In this document: in pieces, positions 49,964 to 60,489 of the stretch | Position numbering within the stretch: the stretch's first letter is position 1 | Layout: each line of letters begins with the position of its first letter | Assembly: GCA_029953675.1 (NCBI GenBank) | Contig: JAMWBK010000005.1 | Location: 1,550,001-1,614,000 of the forward strand | Source of the DNA: Rhodosorus marinus | Taxonomy: Eukaryota > Rhodophyta > Stylonematophyceae > Stylonematales > Stylonemataceae | Direction of reading: 5' to 3' | DNA: 64,000 bases | Translations under genes and position numbers: made by a program | The notes under the pieces: generated by a model | What the model saw: only the letters and a program-made list of their open reading frames with translations | Database searches by the model: none | Told to the model about the DNA's origin: nothing

Positions 49964-50374
49964 TTATGGCGAATGAACGCCGTATTGTTGTTTGCGAAGC
50001 TTAACATGCGTCTTCGCTAGTTTTTTGGTCTCAGAGTGTATAGCCTCTGACAAATGCACCTGTCTGGTCTTCATGTTCCCTGCCGAGTTCGCAACATATG
50101 GGTTCAGTGAACCTCCAAATCGATACTGACGTTTCATTGATCTATTTTCTTCAGAAATAGTAGATAGATTATCACAATATTTTGTAATAATTACAATGTG
50201 TTTTAGTCCGAACATCATTGAATTTAAGAAATTTATAGATTGTTGCGAGCTCGGCGCCGAATGATCTAAATTTAGCCGTATTTCATTCTCTACGAGACGG
50301 TCCAGTAACGTCGTTGCATTCGGCCGTGGATCTTTCTCTGTGCCTTGCGGAGTTGAAACAGAAACAGAGCTCAA
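49964..50374 (-). CDS. Possible exon, unknown protein
   Basis: A 137-codon minus-strand stretch without a clear ATG at its start. It contains a helical run (LLDRLVENEIRLNLDHS, NFLNSMMFGLKHIVIITKY) and a basic end (RQVHLSEAIHSETKKLAKTH). The central part is A/T-rich. It could be the last exon of a gene whose 5' exons I cannot place, or chance. Not recognised. Confidence 0.25.
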   Translation of the reverse strand: MSSVSVSTPQGTEKDPRPNATTLLDRLVENEIRLNLDHSAPSSQQSINFLNSMMFGLKHIVIITKYCDNLSTISEENRSMKRQYRFGGSLNPYVANSAGNMKTRQVHLSEAIHSETKKLAKTHVKLRKQQYGVHSP

Positions 50375-51047
50375 ACAAGCCCTGAGACAATAAACGGATG
50401 GAGTATTTAGCTAGCTTTTGTTTTCAATGGTTGCACCCATCCGATTTTCGTTTCCTCACTCTCTCGGCGTTTGAGGCAGAGCCCATGTATCTCTATCAGA
50501 GGTGGCTGTGAACTTCAGCGCTCGAATTACGCTGAAGTCTAAGGCTTTTGATGGGACGCATATCAGGCCTTTTGATCCCAAGATTGGAGATGCTATTCAC
50601 GCCAACGTCGCAGGACCCTCGGCAAGATGCGTTCTTGACGCTCTCCAGCAACGGAGCTGAAGAGCTTACTTTTTTTTGCCGTTGCCAGAAGACAGAACCT
50701 TCGCATTCGCAAGACCAAATAATGTGGAAGAGGCAATTAATGATGAACACCGGGACTCTTGTTTCACCTAGGGTCCACGGTGCGGACACTCCCGTGCTGT
50801 CGAGCCCTGTATCAAGTCCCGCAGGCGCTTCACACGGATGTCATAGTCTTTAAAAGACGAAACTGGCGTCTGTGAACTTGGGTTTTGAAGTCAACGGCAG
50901 AGACAAAGCTTTCTGCGGGTTTTTCTGCTTCGGATAAGCTGCTGTACAGGACCGAAGCTCACACATGCTCGATTAGTATGTATTGTATTAGCTCAGAGAA
51001 CTAAGTGCGCTGATTACTGTCGTTTTTTGCAGTGGTTGGGAGGAGAA

Positions 51048-52957
51048 ATGACGCTTTCTCTTCTGACAAATAGCCGACGAGGTGTTTCTCTGTTCCAGAG
51101 TGCCTCAAGATCTCTAAGTAGAACGGTGCAGAAGAATCAGCCGGATCGCGACCCGACAGGAAACGGAGGAATCGGCGGGAGTATGGTCAATGAAGCGGAG
51201 CACTCGCAGACGAATGGCAGAAGAACCGAACAGGTCGAAACAACGCATTTCGGTTTCCAGGATATCCCTGTTAATGAAAAGGTAGCAACTAAGGATCTGC
51301 TCTTTCTTTTCAAGAGAAAAGGACTCTGAGTCTTCCTCGGTTCTACGTCGTGAACTAGTCCGATCGAGTTCGGGGAGTTTTCGCAAACGTGGCGGAGAAC
51401 TATGACCTAATGAACGATCTGAGTACGCCTCAATGAGGGACAATCTATCGATAGATCTGGCAGAATTCTGCTACAACCCTCACCGAGTCGATTTTGTTGT
51501 GTTCCTCTTAGTGTCTGGGGGCATGCACAGAAGGTGGAAGGCCAGTTTTGTGAAATCCCTAGGCGCGACACCAGATATGAAAATAATCGTAAGCAACCAG
51601 AGCTCCAATCTACCACGCTGTCATTTGAGAGACAGGTTTTTGACCTAGTAGATGCCGTTCGCTGACCTTCCAGGACGTAGCAGGTGGAACTGGTGATATC
51701 TCGTTCCGAATTTTGGACGATATAAAGCAAATCGGTGCTTTGGAATCTCCCATAAAGGTGAGCATGGAACCCCTTCTTCCCGGCATCCAATATTTCAAGG
51801 CTTAAGAACGGCTGGTTACACCCTCCTACTTCTCCGTTTTCTTCTACACAAAAACCTCCTCAACAAATGGAAAGGTTCTTGACCCATCCGTGCCTATGCT
51901 TGAAGTTGGGAGAAGAAGAGCGAGCGAATTGAGTAAGGCGCAGTTGCCCTCCATCCCGACGCCTGTGGCTTTCCACAAGTGTTGCTCAAACAAGCTGGTT
52001 TTTACCTTCTCCACCCAACAGATTACGCAGGGCAGGTCGAGTTCGAAATCGATGATGCTGAAGAACTGTCTACTGTTGCGGATGACTCGGTGGTATGCCG
52101 TTACTCCCTTGTATCCACCAAAGGCTTTTCCAAAACCCTCTTTATCAATCCTCCGGATCTTGACATCCACTAGTGTCCTTGAGGCTCACAACACTATGGG
52201 CGAGCAAACGTGGCGTGATCAACATGGTACAATACAAGGAGCACCACGGCTAAAAGACCACCTCGTCCTCCTTCTGCCTTCCTCTTAGGACGCTTATTTA
52301 ATCTCATTCGGTATGAGGAATGTAACAAACCCTGCGAAAGCTCTTCAGCAGGTACGTACCACGAAACCACTACTGAAGGGGAACAGCACCGGTGCTACAA
52401 TGAGGATGTCGCATACCAAGTCTGACAAATTCGAGGATCAGTTTTGGTACGATGCCCCTGACTGTTTTGTATCTTTTCGGGTCCACTTTTCATTGCCTTG
52501 CAGGCGCTTCGAGTGCTTAGACGCGGTGGGCGATTCATGATGTTGGAGTTTGCTAAAGTTGATAATCGTAAGCACGCTTCCCGAGCGCTCAGCACACTGC
52601 ATCGCAGGTGCACTGCTTATCGATTGTTTCTGCTTTGGTTCGCGTTTTTAGCTATCGGCGAGCAACTGTATGACGCTTACTCCGTTAACTTGATTCCTAG
52701 CATGGGAGAGGCTGTTACCGGTGATCGGGCTTCCTATACCTACCTTGTCGAAAGCATTAGGAGGTTCCCTGGGCAGGAGGTGAGTTTTAAGCCATCCTCT
52801 TCATGAGGTTGCGCTGTAAGGGCTAAACCGGAGGGATTCTTGCTGGACATCTTCGTAGGAGTTTGGTGCGATGATGGAAGAAGCAGGTTTTAGAAGCGTC
52901 CAGAAGGAGAATCTTTCGTTCGGAGTCGTTTGTCAGTATTCAGGCTTCAAGCTTTAA
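51048..52957 (+). CDS. COQ5: Ubiquinone biosynthesis C-methyltransferase COQ5
   Basis: Ten exons (51048..51281, 51359..51422, 51512..51588, 51674..51757, 51875..51932, 52022..52092, 52289..52351, 52504..52567, 52652..52779, 52859..52957) give 313 residues with all phases consistent. COQ5/UbiE methylates the ring carbon of DDMQ, using SAM, on the mitochondrial inner membrane. The N-terminus ([20 protein letters not shown]) is a typical mitochondrial presequence. Conserved blocks are [35 protein letters not shown] motif [61 protein letters not shown] and the C-terminal CQYSGFKL. Motif II is shorter than in relatives ([11 protein letters not shown]). This is the most intron-rich gene for its size here, about one per 31 codons. 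Confidence 0.93.
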
Positions 52958-53239
52958 CTTGGCTTTGAGTTTTGGCCTTCTAGGGGATGCATTTTCCACG
53001 TCTGTTTGGAAATCGCGTAGCAGCTGTTTCTAGCACCTCCTTGCAAACGAGCCAACTCAAGCTAATTCACAGGAACTATGTCTCAGCACGCCGAGTCTCA
53101 GCACGCCGACCGTTGGAGCTCGCACTCCAGCTAGTTCAAAAACTCGTCACCGAACGCAAGCTGCCGGGAACAGATCGTTAGGAAACATCACGTGGACGCG
53201 CATTCGCACGACTTGAAACTAGATTTACATGACTCAGAC

Positions 53240-54973
53240 CTACTGCGTCGCCTTGACAACCGCCTCAAGCCACAAGCTGACGGCGACCGCTCCAGGGTCC
53301 GGAGTACCTATAAGTTTCTCGCTTGGAACGTACGACGACCTGCCCGCTTGGGCCAATGCATTTTGGGCAGTGTCACCCGCCCCTTTCTTCGCCGCGGCAA
53401 CCATCGCCTCTAAAGACGAGGAGTTCCTCGTCGCTGGGTAGAGTGCATCCAACATTGTCCTCATGCCTTCCGTAGCTCCGCCGTATTTCGATATAGCTTC
53501 AGTACCTGCGAGCAGGGCGTCCTGCCATGTTCCTCCGTTTGCGACGCTTGATCCAGCTGCCGTGAAGCCAAGATGGTACAAAACACCCGACGTACCTCCC
53601 ATTGACTGGCCAGCCGATAATCCAATCGCATTCAGAGTGCTCGACAGTGAATCCACAGGGTATCCATCAAGATCCTTTAGAATCCGCTCAGCCCCCTGCT
53701 TGAGTGTTAGCCCGCAGTCTCCGTCTCCCACTATCTTGTCCTGAGCGGTAAGCTCAGGTTCCGCTTGTATGATCACCTCACAAGCGGCCTTGATTCTCTC
53801 CTTCATGGCCATTCCAGCCTCGTCCAGCTGTCCAGGAGCTGCAGCTACGCTCGGAGGAGTAACATCTGGACAGTCTACAACGAATACGTCCGGAGTCAAG
53901 TCTCGGAAAGGAAGCCATGACAAGGCGGAGGATGGAGCCAACAGGTAATTCTCCACCCCACTGAGATTGCATAAGCTTATACTGAACCCGGTCATGTCGA
54001 GGCTCGTCATTGCTGTCATAACGGTGATCTTTGTAACATTTATCCCTGCGCCCTGCAAAGCTCGAACAGAATCTCGGACGACTATATTCATTTCCAGAGG
54101 AGGCAGAGTACCCAAATTGTTGACGAGGAGCGCGTAGCTCGCGGTGGAGTCCTTCAGTGACTCCACGACGTGATCAACGAGTATCTGCGCCGTCTCTTTG
54201 CTGGATTTCACAGGCTCCGTAAATCTCCCGGGTTCTCCATGAATTCCGAGACCGTACTCTGTGAGGTCGCCCGCTAACCTGTTCGACGGTTGGGCGCCTG
54301 GTATTGTACAAGTTGTCAAGGCCATACCCATGGATGCGACTCCCCGGGCCGCTTCACTAAGCGTTTGCAAGATCTGTACGAAAGTTAGAGGCAGGGTAAG
54401 GACCAAGTCCACGACTCAGGCAAAAAGCTATATCAAGTTCTCCAGTACCTGATCTTTAGGCATTCCCTGTTCAGCGGCTGCACCCGCAATCTTGATGATG
54501 AAAAGCGCTCCCGCGATTCCTCTCGGCTGTGGTGCGTCCTTGATTGCTACATCATCCGCTACCATGAAGTAGTCACAGTTGTATCCTTCTCCTTTGGCTT
54601 GCTCAACAGCAACGCCAAAGTTGAGCCTATCTCCAGTGTAGTTTTTTGATATTACGATACATCCCGCAGGTCCAGTCACCGCCTTTACTGCGGCGAGCAC
54701 TGCCTCCGTCGACGGAGAAGCAAAAACATCACCACAGACCGCCGCGCTGAGCATCCCCTTTCCAACCCATCCAGCGTGTGAGGGTTCATGCCCAGATCCC
54801 CCACCACATACAAGCGCGACTTTATCCCTCTTGAAATCCTCATCATTCCTTACCACAACCTTAACTGTATTCTTATACTCCAGCCTCGCTAACTTCCCTC
54901 CAGAACCCAGCAGGACCCCCTCGATCGAGTCCTGTACCAACCGATCCTGATCATTGTACAGCCTCTTCGCCAT
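53240..54973 (-). CDS. DAK: Dihydroxyacetone kinase, ATP-dependent (DhaK-DhaL fusion)
   Basis: Two exons (54973..54449 and 54373..53240) give 552 residues. The enzyme phosphorylates dihydroxyacetone to DHAP. The N-terminal DhaK part has CGGGSGHEPSHAGWVGKGML, VISKNYTGDRLNF and the active-site His in GLGIHGEPGRF (about residue 220), which binds the substrate covalently. The C-terminal DhaL part has the Mg-ATP motif VGDGDCGLTLKQGAERIL and the lid GGTSGVLYHLGF. This fused form is that of ATP-using DAKs of bacteria, fungi, plants and animals. The product enters glycolysis or triose-phosphate pools. A divergent glycerol dehydrogenase gene lies 1.8 kb away, so the two enzymes could form a glycerol-to-DHAP route. 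Confidence 0.95.
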
Positions 54974-55424
54974 CGCTCTTTTTCAAAAAGCTCCTAAGTA
55001 ATCTGCCCTCTCGTCACTTCACAACACACCTCCGCTATTCTCCTCTGCCTTATTGACCTCAGGGTCTGTGATCTCCTCAAGACAACCCCCCAAAAAGCTC
55101 AGCACATGTTCCTCAAACCATATACCCCTAAACACAATATGATCTATCCAAATCAATCCGCCAAATGGATACGATACCAGCAAGACATCAATCTGAGATA
55201 TTTCCAAAGTCGATCCATCCACCAATACCAAGCAAACCCTGAAAACAACGAGTTGAGGCAACTTCAAATTTTTTAGTATATAGTAAAAAAGTGTGACTGT
55301 CGAGCTCGTATCACGACCGGACAGGGAGATCATGACTCACATAAGTTCTTTAACTTTTGACCCCAAGCCAGCCAGCAATACTAAAGCCACTTCAAATTTC
55401 TATTATATCTAGCGAAGTGATTAG

Positions 55425-55498
55425 GTCTCGGTAGCTCAGCTGGTTAGAGCGTACGGCTGTTAACCGTAAGGTCGAGAGTTCAATCCTCTCCCGGGACG
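55425..55498 (+). tRNA. tRNA-Asn (GTT), copy 1
   Basis: 74 nt fold into a full cloverleaf. The acceptor stem pairs GTCTCGG with CCGGGAC (one G-T pair) and is followed by discriminator G. The D arm is GCTC/GAGC, the anticodon arm TACGG/CCGTA with loop CTGTTAA (anticodon GTT), and the T arm GAGAG/CTCTC with loop TTCAATC. There is no intron and no encoded CCA. T-rich sequence (TTTGTTTTATTT) follows at once and would serve as the RNA polymerase III terminator. Confidence 0.96.
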
Positions 55499-55902
55499 TT
55501 TGTTTTATTTACAATTTTCATGAAAAGGTATACCCTCGAAGTTTTTAAAATATTCCCTTTTTCTCTTCTCGTAAACATCGGAACAAATATCTGCACGTAG
55601 ACAAGAGCCAATATTTCATATTCATTTCAATCTTCTCCGAGCCAAGGACGGAGTTATTACTGCAAGTTCGTGGAAAAAAAAACCGTCGGATTTCCTATTT
55701 CTTAAACTATTCTATTATAATTTTATCATATCATCGAAAAACATTGTAATGGAGTATGGAAGCGCTTTGTTCTTTTCTGAATTCAGTCTCTCGAGTTGTA
55801 CCCGTCGATGTTATAATTTCCTAAAGAAACCACTTGAATATCTAGTTTCTTTCTCATTGATACTACAACATAAATCCTGTTTTTATCACCTCGAGCGGGA
55901 AG

Positions 55903-55976
55903 GTCTCGGTAGCTCAGCTGGTTAGAGCGTACGGCTGTTAACCGTAAGGTCGAGAGTTCAATCCTCTCCCGGGACG
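55903..55976 (+). tRNA. tRNA-Asn (GTT), copy 2
   Basis: Identical over all 74 nt to the copy 478 bp upstream, including the G just before it. The 3' flank differs and its first T-run is farther off (AATTTTTATG near 55991). Two identical neighbouring copies on one strand point to local duplication with sequence upkeep. Confidence 0.96.
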
Positions 55977-56754
55977 GTGGTTTCCAGCTAACAATTTTTA
56001 TGAGAGAAAAGAACTTAGCTAGTTCCTGAAATCTTTAATCATTGTTTTCTCATATCATCGAAAAAAACAAATCAATAAACTAGCAAATTCTAATTTTTTA
56101 TTGAATTCAAACTATTGTGTTGTACGGGCGAATTTTACGGTTTTCTGAGCAACACCCGAAATATATCGTTTCCATTGAATACTCAATAGATTTATCATAT
56201 TACCAAAAAACTTTCGTCGGCATCTTGTTGAATCCCAAATATTTTATATCGCATTTCAATCATATTCAGATTTCGGTAAGGTCACGATCGTGGATTTCGA
56301 TTGGTTGGTAAAAAAGCTAGTTTCCGAAACATTGGCGAAATTTTGATTATTTTCGGGAACAGGATTTTTTGGGGGGTAGTTTTTTTGGAATTGTTGAAAG
56401 TTTTAGCAAAAAACGGAATTGTTTTTTATCCCACCTAAATCGGATTTTCACGTGAGAAAACAAGCATTGTACTAGGAGGTATCGTATCCTGTCGTATCCT
56501 GTCGGTGGGATTGACGTAGGATGGCTTGAGGGGGTTGAGATGGGGTGGGAGATTGGGAGTATTCTGTCATTAAAAAATGGGGGCGAGGTCGAGGTCGGGT
56601 TGGACGTGAGACACCATCTGGAATTTCTATATAAGGAGCTGGGGAAGAACTCTGTTTAGGGGGGTTGGGGGGAAGAGAAGGTAGTGTGTGGTGTGTGTTT
56701 GGGTAGTTGTGGTTGAACGGATTTTTTTGGGGGTGAATATTTGAGCTTGTGGAG

Positions 56755-57903
56755 ATGGCGGAATCTGAAGCGAGGTTTGATCCCTTCAAGGATTATGGTT
56801 CGGTGGAAGCGAAGGTGTACAGCTCGCCGCATAAATATGTGCAAAAGAAAGGTTTGATAAAGGATTTTGGGACTTTCCTGAAGGGCCTTGAGGCAGAGAA
56901 GGCGGGGATTATTGGTGAGAAGTTCCTTCTGGATATACACGGGGAGGCGATCGTCAGTTCATTGAAGGATAAAGCTGGTGTTGACGCACGCATGTTGAAC
57001 TTTGGCGGTGAGAGCTCATGGCAGGAGGTGACGAACATCGTTGAGGATGTGAAGAAGGACTCCATTGATTTCTTGGTTGGGTTTGGAGGTGGTAAGACTA
57101 TTGACACCGCAAAGGCAGCCGGCTATAAGCTTCGAATCCCAGTCGTCATCGCGCCCACACTCGCATCCAATGACGCACCCTGCAGTGCGCTGAGTGTGAT
57201 CTATTCTGCTGAAGGCGAATTTGAGGAGTATTTTTTTTTCCCGGACAACCCTTACATCGTGCTTGTGGACACTGCAGTTGTTGGGACAGCACCTGAGAGG
57301 TTCGTTGTCTCCGGAATGGGGGATGCCATGGCTACCTACTATGAAGCCGACGCTTGCAATCGTGCGCCACACGGTAGGAACATGGTGGGCGGAAGACCCA
57401 CCATGTGCGGATTGGCAATCGGTGTACTATGCAAGGACGTTCTTTATGAGTATGGGCCACAGGCGGCCAAGGACGCTGCAAAGAAAGAGGTAACTGACGC
57501 TGTTGAGAAGATCATCGAGTGCAACACACTTCTCAGCGGACTTGGTTTTGAAAGTGGAGGCTTGGGAGCAGCGCATGCTATTCACAATGGCATGACGATC
57601 ACTCCGAAGACACACCACGCAATCCATGGGGAAAAGGTTGCGTTCGCGCTGGTTGCTCAGCTAGTAATGGAGGACAATAGGGAGGAAGCGCTCAGGGTTT
57701 CAAAATTCAACAAGGAGGTTGGGCTTCCTTATAAGCTAAGTGAACTACATCTCGAAGCATCGGACACCGAAACCCTTGAACTAATTGCCAAGCGCTCCTT
57801 GGAACCTGGAGAGTCGATTTACAACATGCCTTTCACAGTCACACCTCAGATGGTCGTTGACGGCATGATCGGTGCGGACGAACTTGGTATCTCACTGGAT
57901 TAA
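56755..57903 (+). CDS. gldA: Glycerol dehydrogenase, bacterial GldA type
   Basis: A single exon of 382 residues. The enzyme is an NAD-dependent, Zn-containing member of the iron-type alcohol dehydrogenase family that oxidises glycerol to dihydroxyacetone. The nucleotide motif GFGGGKTIDTAKAAG is at about 109-123, followed by IAPTLASNDAPCSALSVIY. The metal ligands are Asp190 (GMGDAMATYYEA), His274 (AAHAIHNGM) and His291 (HHAIHGEKVAF). The sequence aligns with bacterial GldA end to end and has no added presequence, so it is probably cytosolic. Lack of introns in an intron-rich region and the bacterial family suggest transfer from bacteria. Galdieria is known for acquired glycerol genes, but kinship is not shown here. 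The start is ATG 56755, two codons inside the open frame. Confidence 0.95.
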   Translation: MAESEARFDPFKDYGSVEAKVYSSPHKYVQKKGLIKDFGTFLKGLEAEKAGIIGEKFLLDIHGEAIVSSLKDKAGVDARMLNFGGESSWQEVTNIVEDVKKDSIDFLVGFGGGKTIDTAKAAGYKLRIPVVIAPTLASNDAPCSALSVIYSAEGEFEEYFFFPDNPYIVLVDTAVVGTAPERFVVSGMGDAMATYYEADACNRAPHGRNMVGGRPTMCGLAIGVLCKDVLYEYGPQAAKDAAKKEVTDAVEKIIECNTLLSGLGFESGGLGAAHAIHNGMTITPKTHHAIHGEKVAFALVAQLVMEDNREEALRVSKFNKEVGLPYKLSELHLEASDTETLELIAKRSLEPGESIYNMPFTVTPQMVVDGMIGADELGISLD

Positions 57904-58058
57904 TCGGCCAAAGCTGAAAGCTCTTTCGACGATATCCCTGATCCAGTTTTATATAACCCCACAAGCGATTAGCAGGCTCGTTCGAAGTAAAACACGTCAA
58001 CGCCACGTAGAGGCAGCTGAAACCTCCTGGTTCAAACCCATTTCCACAATGATGGGCT

Positions 58059-59545
58059 TCATATTTGTGTGTCAGAAACGACTTGGATCTTGATGCCTCT
58101 CTTCCGTAGCCGATCTAAGATCGACGTTTTTCTTAGAGCAACAGTCGGCGTGTGTACTCCGAAGGGGATCTTGGATCGTTCTTCAAGAATGCACCTCGCC
58201 GACGCCACCACAGCTGCTGCCGTGAACCGATAAAATGGGTCCTCGGCACCTGCAAACGTTGTGACGACCTTCCTCGTGGGTTTTCCAGACGACTCTGAGG
58301 CCGAGTTCCATCCCTCCGCAACAAATCGCATCTCAAACGTGCTCTTGTCCAGCAGCTCGTCGCTGGGGCCTTCCCTAGAGAAAAATCCGCCGCTGAAAAA
58401 TTCAGGGAACCTCAGCAACAGGTTCACTCCCAACGGAAACCTGCGAACCCAGAATCAGAAATAGATAGAGGAGGGTGAGAACAGAAACTAACAGGGGTTA
58501 GATAGACTGATGCTGCAAGTGCTACAGCCACCTCGCCGAGAAGGCCAATGCCGGAACGGACCAACAATTTAGGTTAGTACAAACCCGGCCCAGTACTAAT
58601 ATACACTAACTAAGGCAGCGGGAGGCAGGTTGTTCACTTCGGCGAGGGGGCGGGAAATGAGCTCTGAGCGATACTTTTCCGCGAAATTTGGACTTACGAC
58701 GTCATAACCGTTAGTAAAATCCCGAACAAGGCAGAGAGCATCACATAAAACCAGCTCCCTACGGTGAAGTAGCACTGAAACTGAACTGGGGTGATCTTGT
58801 CTCGCAAGAAGAGGGTTGCCTGACTTCGTCTGACTACTGACGCATCAGCACCAGGGAAGGGCATCGAGTAGAGCCCGCTGTCCAGCTTGTCTCCGGCTTT
58901 TGTCATCTTCTGCTTTCCTCCTGGATACTCAAGCTTCACTTTCGAAGTGGGAAGTTCCTTCCTAATTGAAGCCAGTTCACCAGAGTTCCTCATGCTATGT
59001 ACAGCAGATTCAAAGGTCGTGAAGTTGGCTTTGGATGCGTTGTGCACGATATGATAGGCGCGGATTAAACTTATAAGCTGAGTTGAAGGAAAGATTGTCG
59101 ACGTGAAGTAAGCGCCGAGATCCGCAGGGATACTGTCAAACCCACAAGAGCCAATCGCGATTAGCTTCTTCTTTTCATATTCCTCAGAAAACTCAACCAC
59201 GGCTCTTTCCAGGAACGCCGGCTCTCCAGAGACGTCCACATAATGTGAATTGGCCAGTAAGCAAGCGCGCATAACCGCCTCCCCATAAAACCGGTACGGC
59301 CCAGTTGCATTGATCACAACATCAGCGCCAGTGAAGGCATTGACCATCGATTCCTCATCAGCAGCGTCTGCAACCACAGCACGCTCCTCAGGAAAACATG
59401 ACTTCAACTTTTCCTCGCTTCTCCCACATACCGCGTAGCTAAGCCTCTTAGCTCCTCTCACCTCCTTCTCATTCTTCAGCTCCTTCACAATAAACTTCCC
59501 AGTGAACCCGGTAGCTCCAAATACAATTATGTTCACTCCCCTCAT
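58059..59545 (-). CDS. Saccharopine dehydrogenase-like oxidoreductase (SCCPDH family)
   Basis: Two exons (59545..58698 and 58440..58059) around a 257-nt intron give 409 residues. The Rossmann motif IIVFGATGFTGKFIVKEL opens the protein. VVINATGPYRFYGEAV, HYVDVSGEPAFLERAV and AIGSCGFDSIPADLG follow, all typical of the SCCPDH/trans-acting enoyl reductase family. A hydrophobic segment (WFYVMLSALFGILLTVM) spans the splice site and leads to GVNLLLRFPEFFSGG, as in human SCCPDH, which is linked to lipid droplets and membranes. True lysine-pathway saccharopine dehydrogenases are soluble, so a lipid-related role is likelier. The substrate is unknown. Confidence 0.88.
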
Positions 59546-60489
59546 CTTCGCTCAACTCCAAGGACCCCCAAAAGCGGCTCCGCCGAAATCCGTATCGAAA
59601 CCGTCGACCAAAGGCCAACACTCCCAACTCTTTTTAGGCTGTGAAGAAGACAGTCACCTCCGCACAATCCGAAAAGCCTGAAAAAGGCTTTAGAAAAGAT
59701 CTGAAAAGACGCAGCGCGATGAGCCAACACAGAAGAGAGCATATAGCAGCATGCTGAAGATGTCTAATACGCTGTCAGCCAGCTGCTCAAGACCCTCCAG
59801 GCTTGTTGGGTTCGAGATGGTTGAACTTGATCGGTCTGGAGGGAGAATGCAGGTTCCCTCTCACTCAATAGCAAAAGTATGACCGTTGAAATGGTTCTGA
59901 GTCGCGGTGAGGACAGAGTTTGTGGGAGGCGACGAGTGGAATCGGGTTACAGCTGAAGCTGTGAGGTTGTCTGCTTAGCCTTTGGGTACGTGAGGCTGAC
60001 GTATATCCGGGGCAGTCATATGGATGGCACATCACTCTCAGAAAGCGGAAACCTGGAGGGCCAAACTACTGCAGAGATTTGCATCTAGATAGGAGCCTAC
60101 AGAAGCTGGTTTCTTCTGAGCTCGCCAGGGAGACGAGTATACTTCAAATAGGAGGGTTCAAGAGCCAACCGCGCAAAAGAGCCGTTTTACCAATGTGTTA
60201 GTTTCGTTAGATCTATTTGTCCGTGTCGGGCACTGTTGCTCATCATTCAGAGGCGGATCGGAATTGGGAGAGCGGAAGAGCCCTTGTGCGTTGAGTTCAA
60301 TTTTTTCTCGCTCGATGCTCAACCGCTTGCTCGGTCTCAGCACATCAGGCACTTGGTACCTGGTTCTAGGCGTCGATTTGATCAACCAATTGTGACCGAT
60401 GTGCAAACAGCGTTGCGTTCTCAACATACATATTTATACATCATTATACATTTCCTCCTCGAGTCGATAAGCGTATTGCGATGATTCAG
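59546..60489. other. Gap between SCCPDH-like and TFB2 genes
   Basis: 944 bp holding the upstream region of the SCCPDH-like gene and the 3' flank of TFB2. Short frames at 60158-60484 on both strands are unrecognised. No repeat or RNA gene seen. Confidence 0.5.

Larger units (their letters stand above)
48460..51047. other. Gap with unplaced coding-like segments
   Basis: About 2.6 kb. The segments at 48869-49240 and 49964-50374 (minus strand, listed separately) look protein-like but I could not join them into one model. A piece at about 49300-49420 minus (VLSPFKAGVARPAIELIETL) also looks coding. An A/T-rich core lies at 50150-50230. The final few hundred bases should carry the COQ5 promoter. 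Confidence 0.4.
54974..56754. other. Divergent gap between DAK and GldA, carrying two tRNA genes
   Basis: About 1.8 kb, A/T-rich, between the two divergent glycerol genes. Besides the two tRNA-Asn genes it holds a minus frame at 55019-55333 of unknown meaning. Repeated words such as CATATCATCGAAAAA (55728 and 56050) suggest a tandem duplication of the tRNA neighbourhood. Confidence 0.6.
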
